DNA of 64,000 bases from Lysobacterales bacterium. GTDB taxonomy: Bacteria; Pseudomonadota; Gammaproteobacteria; Xanthomonadales; Xanthomonadaceae. Location: the NCBI GenBank assembly GCA_019510125.1, contig JAEKKX010000005.1, positions 110,009 to 174,008 of the forward strand, read 5' to 3'. Of this stretch, positions 35,412 to 43,186 are shown one piece after another (within the stretch, counting starts at the first letter, position 1; the number at the start of each line of letters is the position of its first letter). A model generated the notes under the pieces. It was given only the letters and a program-made list of their open reading frames with translations, ran no database searches and had not been told where the DNA came from. Both the position numbers and the translations under genes were made by a program.

Positions 35412-35732
35412 TCGCCGTCAAGGACGACTTCCCGAGGGCATCGCCTCGCGGTCATGCCGGTGTTGCAGGAAGCCTCGACGCGCCGTCATCCCGAACCCGG
35501 CGTCAAGGTATGTCTGCACAGACGAAGACCCGACGCCTCGGGTGGACTCGGCACATCGACAGTCCGTTCGCGCTTGCCCGGAAGATTCCGCTGCGAAACG
35601 TTCTGGACCGCCGAATTCGGCGCGAAAGCGCGTCGAATTCGCGAAAGCACGGATTGTCGGACAGGTTGTCCGGGCTTCACGGGCTGCGCCCCTCCCCGCA
35701 TCGCGCGCGGAGAGGGGCGACCCCTCATGCGA
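35412..35732. other. Intergenic region with hairpins, no gene
   Basis: No coding gene is supported. A CGTCATCCCGAACCCGG stretch starts at 35484 and recurs at 37668, suggesting a dispersed element. A hairpin at 35612-35641 has a 12-bp stem, a GAAA tetraloop and a 2-base bulge. A second GC hairpin (CCCCTCC/GGAGAGGGG) near 35690-35720 may terminate the minus-strand gene that ends at 35733. Confidence 0.5.
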
Positions 35733-36746
35733 TCAACCGCAATTCGGCCAGCAACCGGTATCGGGTTGGCCAGGGTTGGGCAGGTCCGGACGCGTTTCCG
35801 GCTGGGCGGTGTCGATCTGCGGCGGGCCCGACGCCATCCCCTCGTACTCCATGTAGTTCGGATCGATGAGGATGATCGTGCCCTTGCGGTCCTCGAGGTC
35901 CTTGGGATCGATCTCGATCGGACTCCAGCCGAACACGGTCAACTGCGTCGCGTTGTGGACACGTTCCCAGGCCTTGAACTGCTCGTCGGTCGGCTCGCCG
36001 TTGCCGGGATCGGCGTCCGGATTGGAGAAGCCGGAGGTCTTCGGCTTGCCGTCGGGCCCTCTGCGATCGTAGCTGCCGTCCGTTTTGATCAGGACCGTAT
36101 CGCCGGTTTCGAGCTTCACGAACGTGTCGCCGTTCTTGAACTTTTCGTACTCCACCACCTTCGGCCCTTCTTCCGGCGGCGGCGCTCCGCCATCGTCGCC
36201 CTCGCTGATCCAGCTCACCCTGACCCCGCCGACCCGACGCTCCGGCATCTTGGTGTCCTCGTTGAATCCGCGCACGAGCGTGAACCCTTCGGACTCGATC
36301 GAAATGCCGAAGTCCGCGACCTGGGTCGGGTCCAGCCCGAGGTGTTTCACCGCATCCGCGCGGCCCTTGATCGGGAATGCGGCGAGCGGCGAATCCGGCA
36401 TGTTCATGCCGAGGCTTTCGAGCGTTTTCTGCAGATCGGGCGGACGCACCACCATCTGGCCCACGCCGAATTCGAAGGTGGGCAGCGATTGCGCGCCGAT
36501 CATCTCGACCATGAGCCGCAGCGGCGGGCGGCTGGCCGGATCGTGCGGGTCGAAGCCGGCGACCACTTCATCGGCGTCGCTGACGCCATCGCCGTCGGAA
36601 TCGACGACGTTCCATGCGTAGTAGCAGGCCGACACGTCGCACATGCGGATGTGGCGAAGCTGCGGTTCTTCGGCACGCACGGGGGTTGCGGCGCAGGTCA
36701 ACGCGACCACCGTCGCGATCGCCGAGGCGAGAGTCACACTCTTCAT
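35733..36746 (-). CDS. Secreted hypothetical protein with calcium-binding-like loop
   Basis: A 337-residue protein that I do not recognise. A signal peptide covers residues 1-25 (MKSVTLASAIATVVALTCAA). Directly after it comes DSDGDGVSDADE, an Asp-rich loop of the EF-hand/thrombospondin-3 type that usually binds calcium. The rest is hydrophilic with TFVKLETGDTVLIKTDGSYDRRG and a Pro-rich C terminus ending in a CWPNC pair. AAGGAG precedes the chosen ATG; two further in-frame ATGs lie 15 and 24 bp upstream. It is probably periplasmic or extracellular. Confidence 0.65.
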   Translation of the reverse strand: MKSVTLASAIATVVALTCAATPVRAEEPQLRHIRMCDVSACYYAWNVVDSDGDGVSDADEVVAGFDPHDPASRPPLRLMVEMIGAQSLPTFEFGVGQMVVRPPDLQKTLESLGMNMPDSPLAAFPIKGRADAVKHLGLDPTQVADFGISIESEGFTLVRGFNEDTKMPERRVGGVRVSWISEGDDGGAPPPEEGPKVVEYEKFKNGDTFVKLETGDTVLIKTDGSYDRRGPDGKPKTSGFSNPDADPGNGEPTDEQFKAWERVHNATQLTVFGWSPIEIDPKDLEDRKGTIILIDPNYMEYEGMASGPPQIDTAQPETRPDLPNPGQPDTGCWPNCG

Positions 36747-37010
36747 AAATCTCCTTTGCATTGTCACCAAGTCGGGGAATCACCCCTTGCACCGATGCGG
36801 CGCACCGGCAGGACGATCCAACGCCGAATCGGCGATGCGCAGGTCAATGCGACGCGTGTGCGGACCTGCATTGAATTTCCTCGCATGCATCGTGATTCGA
36901 CCTGTCCCGGCAGGTCGTCTTCCTGCGTTCTTGCAATGTGCGCTGGCGGGGCCGGCATCCGTCAGCGTCGCCCCCGTTGTCGATCTTTCCCATGCGCCAG
37001 CATCCTGTAC

Positions 37011-37554
37011 GCACTGCGCTCCGCCAGATACGAAAAAGCCCCCTTGCGGGGGCCCTTGCGTAGCGGAGAGCGTGGGATTCACTCGGGCCCTCCATGGCCC
37101 TCGCCCTCCGGGCGGCTGCGCCGTGCACATCGGCAATCCTGCCGATGTGTCGAACCGAGCGCGTTCGTCCACGCACTGCGCTCCGCCAGATACGCAAAAG
37201 CCCCCTTGCGGGGGCCCTTGCGTAGCGGAGAGAGTGGGATTCACTCGGGCCCTCCATGGCCCTCGCCCTCCGGGCGGCTGCGCCGTGCACATCGGCAATC
37301 CTGCCGATGTGTCGAACCGAGTGCGTTCGTCCACGCACTGCACTCCGCCAGACACGCAAAAGCCCCCTTGCGGGGGCCCTTGCGTATCTGGCGGAGAGAG
37401 TGGGATTCACTCGGGCCCTCCATGGCCCTCGCCCTTCGGGCGGCTGCGCCGTGCACATCGGCAATCCTGCCGATGTGTCGAACCGAGCGCGTTCGTCCAC
37501 GCACTACGCTCCGCCAGACACGCAAAAGCCCCCTTGCGGGGGCCCTTGCGTATC
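37011..37554 (-). repeat. Tandem array of tRNA-Ser 3'-end plus terminator units
   Basis: A unit of 162-166 bp is repeated three times, and a fourth partial unit runs into the tRNA-Ser gene; units begin at 37011, 37173, 37335 and 37501. Each unit holds an intrinsic-terminator hairpin (GCCCCC/GGGGGC), then 18-20 nt identical or nearly identical to the tRNA-Ser 3' end (37063-37080, 37225-37242, 37389-37408), then a spacer with a perfect 10-bp hairpin (37126-37149 in unit 1). The copy at 37389-37408 matches the tRNA including CCA exactly. The organisation closely parallels the tRNA-derived repeats after E. coli tyrT. Confidence 0.9.
37524..37543 (-). terminator. Intrinsic terminator of tRNA-Ser
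   Basis: Read on the minus strand, GCCCCCGCAAGGGGGC is followed by TTTT. It starts 11 nt past the tRNA 3' end. The same hairpin is repeated in each of the three further array units. Confidence 0.85.
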
Positions 37555-37644
37555 TGGCGGAGAGAGTGGGATTCGAACCCACGGTGGGCGTAAACCCACG
37601 GCAGTTTTCAAGACTGCTGCCTTAAACCGCTCGGCCATCTCTCC
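37555..37644 (-). tRNA. tRNA-Ser (anticodon UGA)
   Basis: A 90-nt class II tRNA. The acceptor arms GGAGAGA and TCTCTCC pair, the anticodon loop CTTGAAA gives UGA, a long variable arm is present (GTGGGTTTACGCCCAC), and GGTTCGAATCC forms the T-arm. CCA is encoded. It reads UCA and other UCN codons. The 20 nt at its 3' end are copied into the adjacent tandem array. Confidence 0.97.
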
Positions 37645-37815
37645 GTTGTCTGAAGTCTCAACCCCCGTCATCCCGAACCCGGTTTCATCGGATGAGGGAT
37701 GCGCTTTTCCCGACGCGATGGTCGTCCGGAAACCAGATCCCCCGCCCGTGCCTCGGGATGGCATCGGAAGCGGCGTCGAGGCATCGAGGCGCGCGGACGC
37801 GCTCCTGCGCTGCCC

Positions 37816-38805
37816 TCACGCCGGTTCGGCGATTCTAGCGTCCTTTTCCTTGTCCTTCGGCGCGGCCATGCCGCCGGGGCAGTTGCGGCATTGCAGGCGC
37901 GAGGATTCGAGCAGCGGCGGCATCTGTTCGGCAAGGTGGTCGATGAACATGCGCACCGCCGGCAGCAGGCCGCGGCGGGAGGCGAAGACGGCGTGGCAGA
38001 TGCCCATCGGCAGGCGCCAGGACGGCAGCACGACTTCCAGTTCGCGGTTGCGGACGGCGTCGGCGCAGATGGTTTCGGGAATCAGGGTGATGCCGAGGCC
38101 CTGCTTGGCCAGCGCCATCAGCATCGGGAAGTCGAAGCCGGCGATGCGCGGCTTGAGTTCGATGCGGCGGACTTCGCCGTCCTCGCCCTGGAGCTCCCAG
38201 CGCTGGCGGGCTTCTTCCTCGCTCATGCTGAGCGTGGTGTGGGCGGCGAGGTCCTCGGGTTCGCGCGGGCGGCCGGCGCGGTCGAGGTAGCCGGGGCTCG
38301 CCACCAGCAGCTCCTGGATCTGGCCGAAGCTGCGCATCACCAGGCTGCCGTCGTCGTCGAGCTTGGCGCGGACGCGGATGGCGACGTCGAAGCCTTCGTT
38401 GATCACATCCACCCGGCGGTTGCTGACGTGCATCTGCACGCGGACCTTCGGGTAGCGGGCGAGGAAATCGGGGAGCAACTGCGGCATGAGCTGCTGGGCG
38501 ATGCCGACCGGCACGCTCACGCGCACGAGGCCGCGCGGTTCGGCGCTGAGGCGGTCGACGACTTCGCGCGCGGCGCCGGCTTCGGCCAGCATCGCCTGGG
38601 CGTGGCGGTAGACGCTCTGGCCGACGTCGGTGACCGCGAAGCGGCGGGTCGAACGCTGCAGCAGGCGCGCGCCGAGGTCGGTTTCGAGCTGGCTGATGCG
38701 GCGGCTCAGGCGCGATTTCGGAATGCCCAGCGCGCGTTCGGCGGCGGCGAATCCGGAGTGCTCGACCACCATCGCGAAGTAGTAGAGATCGTTGAGGTCG
38801 TTCAC
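37816..38805 (-). CDS. LysR family transcriptional regulator
   Basis: A 329-residue regulator. The N-terminal winged helix (residues 1-60: YYFAMVVEHSGFAAAERALGIPKSRLSRRISQLE) is typical LysR, and residues ~90-295 form the effector-binding domain. The C-terminal extension has CRNC, a possible metal or redox pair, and a charged tail. The start codon is GTG. The target is probably unlinked or the divergent ECF sigma gene; no paired enzyme gene sits next to it. Effector is unknown. Confidence 0.87.
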   Translation of the reverse strand: MNDLNDLYYFAMVVEHSGFAAAERALGIPKSRLSRRISQLETDLGARLLQRSTRRFAVTDVGQSVYRHAQAMLAEAGAAREVVDRLSAEPRGLVRVSVPVGIAQQLMPQLLPDFLARYPKVRVQMHVSNRRVDVINEGFDVAIRVRAKLDDDGSLVMRSFGQIQELLVASPGYLDRAGRPREPEDLAAHTTLSMSEEEARQRWELQGEDGEVRRIELKPRIAGFDFPMLMALAKQGLGITLIPETICADAVRNRELEVVLPSWRLPMGICHAVFASRRGLLPAVRMFIDHLAEQMPPLLESSRLQCRNCPGGMAAPKDKEKDARIAEPA

Positions 38806-38962
38806 GGCGAGGCCTCCGGCGAACTTTCTGTATATGGAACGATGCGCGCGATTGAAGCAGGTTTATCGCACTCATGCAATGCCGGAGGCGGCATCTGGCC
38901 GCCCGGGGGCGCTTTTCCCGGTTGAACGACCGTCACCCCCGGCGCCCCACCGGAGAGTCCGC

Positions 38963-39523
38963 ATGGCCAGCGAGATCACCCAACTGCTGCGGCGGCACCA
39001 CGCCGGCGACCGCGAGGCGTTCGATCGCATGGTGCCGATGGTCTACGACCGGCTGCGCGCGATCGCCCACCGCCAGCTCGGCGCGCAGGGACGGCGCGGG
39101 CCGCTGCTCGACACCACCAGCCTGGTCCAGGAGACCTACCTGCGGCTGGTCGGCGAACACGACGTGGACTGGCGCGACCGCGGGCACTTCTTCGCGGTCT
39201 GCGCCCGGGCCATGCGCCGGGTGCTGGTGGACGACGCCCGCCGCCGGCTGGCGGCCAAGCGCGGCGGCGACTGGGTCGAGGTGCCGCTGGACACCCGCAT
39301 CCCCGCGGCCGACAGCGCGCCGGAGCGCCTGCTCGCGATCGACGAGGCGCTGTCGCGGCTGGCGGTGTTCAATCCGCGGCTGGCCCAGCTCGTGGAATGC
39401 CGCTACTTCGCCGGGATGACCGAGGACGAGACCGCCGAGGCCATGGACACGTCGTTGCGCACCGTGCAGCGCGACTGGATGCGCGCCCGCGCCTGGCTGC
39501 TGAAGTTCCTCGAAAGCCCGTGA
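38963..39523 (+). CDS. ECF-type RNA polymerase sigma factor
   Basis: A 186-residue group IV sigma factor. Region 2 (about residues 8-75, FDRMVPMVYDRLRAIAHRQL ... LVQETYLRL) and region 4 (about 120-180, VECRYFAGMTEDETAEAMDTSLRTVQRDW) are present; there is no anti-sigma factor. It matches the ECF group often found beside Ser/Thr kinases. The next gene, a kinase, starts within its stop codon (GTGA), so kinase control of this sigma factor is likely. In Vibrio and Xanthomonas, kinase-linked ECF factors have been shown to be activated by phosphorylation. Confidence 0.88.
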   Translation: MASEITQLLRRHHAGDREAFDRMVPMVYDRLRAIAHRQLGAQGRRGPLLDTTSLVQETYLRLVGEHDVDWRDRGHFFAVCARAMRRVLVDDARRRLAAKRGGDWVEVPLDTRIPAADSAPERLLAIDEALSRLAVFNPRLAQLVECRYFAGMTEDETAEAMDTSLRTVQRDWMRARAWLLKFLESP

Positions 39524-42300
39524 CCGGGGCGGCCGGCTCCCGCGAGGCGCAGGCGCGACTCGACGCCCTGCTGGCGCGGGCGCTGACCCTGGAAGGTGCG
39601 GCCCGGCAGGCCTTCGTCGACGGCCTCGACGGGGACGATGCGTCGCAGGCGCCGGACCTGCGCGCGCTGCTGGCGCTGGCCGAGGACGAGGACGCGCTGG
39701 CGGCGCCGGAAGGCAGCGCACGCTGGCGCGCGCTGTTCGACGCCGCGCCGCCGGACGGCGTCCCGCCCCTGCCCGGCCCGATCGGTCCGTGGCGGCCGCT
39801 GCGCCGGCTCGGCGACGGCGGCATGGGCACGGTCTGGCTGGTCGAACGCGAGGTCGGACACGAGGCCGACGGGTTCCGCCAGACCGGTGCGCTGAAGCTG
39901 CTGCGGCCGGGCGCGGATTCGGACGGCTTCCTCCGCCGTTTCGCCGAAGAGCGCAGGATCCTCGCCTCCCTGCACCACCCCGGCATCGCCGGGCTGCTGG
40001 ATGGCGGGCGCGCCGAGGACGGCCGGCCGTGGCTGGTGATGGAGTACGTCCAGGGCGCGCCGATCGATCGCGCCTGCGACACGCGCCGGCTCGACGTGCC
40101 GGCGCGCGTCGCCCTGTTCCGCCGGGTCGCCGAAGCGGTGGCGACCGCGCACCGCAACCTGATCGCGCATCGCGACCTCAAGCCCGGCAACATTCTCGTC
40201 GGTGACGACGGCGCGCCGCGGCTGCTGGATTTCGGCATCGCCAAGGCGCTCGACGGCCCCGGCGCCGAAGGCGCGCCGACCGCCACCCATCTGCGCGCGT
40301 TCACGCCGGACTACGCGGCACCGGAACAGGTGCTGGGGCAGCCGACCTCGACCGCGACCGATGTCTACCAGCTCGGCCTGCTGCTGTACGAACTGCTCTG
40401 CGGCCGGCGCGCGCAGCAGGCCACGGGCGCCTCGCCGCATGCGCTGGAACAGGCGGTCTGCGTGACCGAGCCGCCGCCGCCCAGCGCGCGCGCCGGCGAC
40501 GACCGCGCGGCCGCGGACGCGATCGCCGCCGCGCGCTCGACCACGCCCGCCGGCCTGCGCCGGGCGCTGCGCGGCGACCTCGACAACATCGTGCTCAAGG
40601 CGCTGCGCAAGACGCCGGAGCGGCGCTACGCCTCGGTCGCGGCCATGATCGAGGACCTCGACCGCTGGCGCGACGGCCGCACGGTGCGCGCGCGGCCCGA
40701 AACCTGGGCCTACCGCAGCGGCAAGTTCCTGCGCCGGCATGCCTGGGCGACGGCGGCGGTCGTCGCGGTATTCGCCTCGACCGTGGCATACGCGGTCGTC
40801 GCGACCCGGCAGGCCGAGGCGCTGGCGCGCGAACGCGACCGCGCGCAGGCCGAGGCCGCGAAAGCGCGGCAATCGCTGGCGCTGATCCGCCGGCTGTTCG
40901 AGGGCGCGTCGCCCGACAGCGGCGGCGGGCGCGAACTCACCGCCCGGCAACTGCTGGACGACGGCTGGCCGTGGATCGAGCGCGAACTCGACGGCCAGCC
41001 GGCGCTGCAGGCGGAGATGTACGACACCGTCAGCGGCATCTACCGCAAGCTCGGCGACTTCGATCGCGCGCAGACGCTGGCCGATCGCGCGCTCGCCGCC
41101 GCGCGCGCGGACGCGGACCCGCGCGGGCTGGCGCGCGCGCTGCGCGGACGCGGACGCGTGGCCTTCGACCGCGGCGACGATGCGCAGGCCACGACGCTGC
41201 TCGACGAGGCGCTGGTCCGTTTCCGCGCGCTGGACGGCGGGGACGCGATCGAGGTCGCGACGACGCTGCAGGACCTCGGCCGGCTGCACGACCGTCGGCG
41301 CGAGAGCGAAGCGGCGCAGGCCGCGTTCCGCGATGCGCTGGCGATCCGCCGCAAGCGCCTGGGCGAGGACGATCCGGCGATCGCCGAAACCCTGCAGGGC
41401 CTCGGCATGAGCCTGCGTCGCGACGGCGACTACGCCGGCGCCGAGCCGCTGCTGGCGCAGGCGCTGAGCCTGCGCCGACAGCGGCTGCCGGCGCGGCATC
41501 CGGACATCGCCTACACCCTGGTGGACCTCGCCCAGGTGCGCAACGACCTCGGCGACTACGCGTCGGCCGAAGCGCTGTATCGCGAGGCGCTGGCGACGAT
41601 GGAAGACACCCTCGGCCCCGACCACCCGAACGTCGCGCTGACCCTGGTCACGCTGTCGCGGGTGCTGAAGACCCATCGCGACTACGACGACGCCCGCACC
41701 CTGCTGCAGCGCGCGCTGGCGATCCGGCGCAAGGTCTACGGCGAACGCCATCCCAACGTGGCGATCACGTTGAACGACCTCGGCCGCCTCGAACTGGAGG
41801 CCGGCCGGCTGGCCGCGGCCGAAGCGCATTTCCGCAGGGCGCTGGCGCTGTACCCGGTCGATCACGCCTGGCGCGAGACCACCGTGTTCAACCTAGGCGA
41901 ACTGGCCGAACGCCGCGGCGACGATGCGGAGGCCGCCGCCCGCTACCGCGAATCGCTGGCGGCGCTGCGGGCGCATCGCGGCGACGACCACGACCGCATC
42001 GGCATGCGCCTGGGCCGGCTCGGCGGCGTGCTGTATCGACAGGGACGGTTCGACGAAGCCGAACGCACGCTGCGCGAGGCGCTGGCGATCTACCGTCAGC
42101 GCCTGCCCGCCGGACACGAGCGGCTGGCGAACCTGCTGCTGCCGCTCGGCCGCCTGCTGGTCGATCGCGATCGCGATGCCGAAGCGCTGCCGCTGCTGCG
42201 CGAAGCCTGGCAGGTGCGCCACGACGCCTTCGGCGACGCCGACCCGCGCACGGTCGAGGCGGCGCAGGCCCTGGCGCGCGTGCGCGAACCGCGCGCCTGA
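39520..42300 (+). CDS. Membrane Ser/Thr protein kinase with TPR sensor domain
   Basis: A 926-residue Hanks-type kinase. The glycine loop GDGGMGTVW begins at residue 98, Lys126 lies in ALKLL, the catalytic HRDLKPGN starts at His217, and DFG is at 237-239. One membrane helix (residues ~408-428) follows. The C-terminal ~480 residues are tetratricopeptide repeats of the TPR_12 type (AEALYREALATMEDTLGPDHPNV pattern), predicted periplasmic. It probably phosphorylates the sigma factor encoded with it through a GTGA overlap. The signal sensed by the TPR domain is unknown. Confidence 0.92.
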   Translation: MTGAAGSREAQARLDALLARALTLEGAARQAFVDGLDGDDASQAPDLRALLALAEDEDALAAPEGSARWRALFDAAPPDGVPPLPGPIGPWRPLRRLGDGGMGTVWLVEREVGHEADGFRQTGALKLLRPGADSDGFLRRFAEERRILASLHHPGIAGLLDGGRAEDGRPWLVMEYVQGAPIDRACDTRRLDVPARVALFRRVAEAVATAHRNLIAHRDLKPGNILVGDDGAPRLLDFGIAKALDGPGAEGAPTATHLRAFTPDYAAPEQVLGQPTSTATDVYQLGLLLYELLCGRRAQQATGASPHALEQAVCVTEPPPPSARAGDDRAAADAIAAARSTTPAGLRRALRGDLDNIVLKALRKTPERRYASVAAMIEDLDRWRDGRTVRARPETWAYRSGKFLRRHAWATAAVVAVFASTVAYAVVATRQAEALARERDRAQAEAAKARQSLALIRRLFEGASPDSGGGRELTARQLLDDGWPWIERELDGQPALQAEMYDTVSGIYRKLGDFDRAQTLADRALAAARADADPRGLARALRGRGRVAFDRGDDAQATTLLDEALVRFRALDGGDAIEVATTLQDLGRLHDRRRESEAAQAAFRDALAIRRKRLGEDDPAIAETLQGLGMSLRRDGDYAGAEPLLAQALSLRRQRLPARHPDIAYTLVDLAQVRNDLGDYASAEALYREALATMEDTLGPDHPNVALTLVTLSRVLKTHRDYDDARTLLQRALAIRRKVYGERHPNVAITLNDLGRLELEAGRLAAAEAHFRRALALYPVDHAWRETTVFNLGELAERRGDDAEAAARYRESLAALRAHRGDDHDRIGMRLGRLGGVLYRQGRFDEAERTLREALAIYRQRLPAGHERLANLLLPLGRLLVDRDRDAEALPLLREAWQVRHDAFGDADPRTVEAAQALARVREPRA

Positions 42301-42311
42301 TCGCCGCGTCC

Positions 42312-42914
42312 TTACCTGCAGTCGCCCTTCACCGTCACCCGCACGCGGCGCAGGTTGTTCGCTTCGTCCGATTCGGCGTTGGCGGCGGCGGCGTCGGCCT
42401 GCACGTACAGCATCCACGTGCCGGGCCCCAGGGTCAGATGGCCGCTGCTGGTCGCGGTCGCGCCGGCGGCCAGCGGCGGCAGCGGCGTCGACGCCAGCAC
42501 GGCGCCGGTGGGCGCATCGCGGAACACGCGGTTGACCGTCGCGAGCGAGGCGATCGGGCCGGCATTCGCCGTGCCGTAGGCATGCCGGAACGTGCACAGG
42601 CCGCCTTTGCGCTTCATCGCCTCGCCCTCGGCAAGCACGGCATGGGTGCCCCAGGGAATCGCGTGTTGGCCGATCCGTAAACCGGCGGCGGTCAACGCCA
42701 GATCGCGCAGCGGCAGCAGCAGTACCTTGGCCTGGTTGCCGTCGTCCGGATCGGGACGCGTGGGGTCGTTCTGCGGATGCGGCGACGAGACCAGATCGCC
42801 GCCGGCGCTCTGGGCGAACGAGAGCGGCGACGACAGCGCGCAGAGGACGGCGAGGACGGCGAGGACGGCGAGCGTCGCACCACGGCGCGCGGGCAACGGG
42901 ACGGGACGAGTCAT
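42312..42914 (-). CDS. Exported CARDB-like hypothetical protein
   Basis: A 200-residue exported protein. A signal peptide of ~35 residues (LAVLAVLAVLCALSSPLSFAQS) is followed by a beta-rich region ending GTWMLYVQADAAAANAESDE with EANNLRRVRV, which resembles the C-terminal strand pattern of the CARDB adhesion-type immunoglobulin fold. No enzyme motif is seen. It is divergent from the M23 gene, and both share a 31-bp motif at about 54 bp upstream of their start codons. It ends 12 bp past the kinase stop, on the opposite strand. Confidence 0.65.
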   Translation of the reverse strand: MTRPVPLPARRGATLAVLAVLAVLCALSSPLSFAQSAGGDLVSSPHPQNDPTRPDPDDGNQAKVLLLPLRDLALTAAGLRIGQHAIPWGTHAVLAEGEAMKRKGGLCTFRHAYGTANAGPIASLATVNRVFRDAPTGAVLASTPLPPLAAGATATSSGHLTLGPGTWMLYVQADAAAANAESDEANNLRRVRVTVKGDCR

Positions 42915-42968
42915 GGGCAGGGCTCCATCGGGAAAGGGGGACGGGCGGGAGCGCTGCGTCCTGCAGAC

Positions 42969-43134
42969 CGTCGCGAAACGGCGGCGAATCCCGCCACCCG
43001 TCGCCGCAATCCGTCGTTTCCTGCTTTCCACAACGTCGTCGGCGACGGTGCCCGGCCCGCGAAAACTGAACGCAGTCCGCAGCGCAGCACCCGGTTCGAC
43101 ACAGGGTGGCGGGATCCGCCGCCGTTCCGCGACG
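42969..43134. promoter_or_regulatory. Mirrored 31-bp motif in divergent promoter region
   Basis: The arm at 42969-42999 and the arm at 43104-43134 are inverted copies differing at two positions. Read toward each gene, both are GGGTGGCGGGATYCGCCGCC followed by GTTYCGCGACG. One arm ends 54 bp before the CARDB-like gene and the other 52 bp before the M23 gene, so each gene has the same element at the same distance. It may be a promoter or regulator site, or a conserved 5' UTR hairpin (GGCGG/CCGCC). Confidence 0.65.
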
Positions 43135-43186
43135 ACATGGATCATGCGGCCGCTCCGCGCCGCATCCACCCCTGCAGGAGTCCGCC

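Noticed and set aside
37063-37408. Additional tRNA-Ser genes within the array
   Set aside because: Only the 3'-terminal 18-20 nt are copied; anticodon, D and variable arms are missing.
37011-37554. CRISPR array
   Set aside because: Units are 162-166 bp and nearly identical throughout, with tRNA and terminator parts; there are no short repeats with unique spacers and no cas genes.
36643-37593. Plus-strand 316-codon protein with internal repeats
   Set aside because: It arises from translation of the tandem tRNA-derived array and the antisense of the exported hypothetical protein; no start signal or conserved feature.
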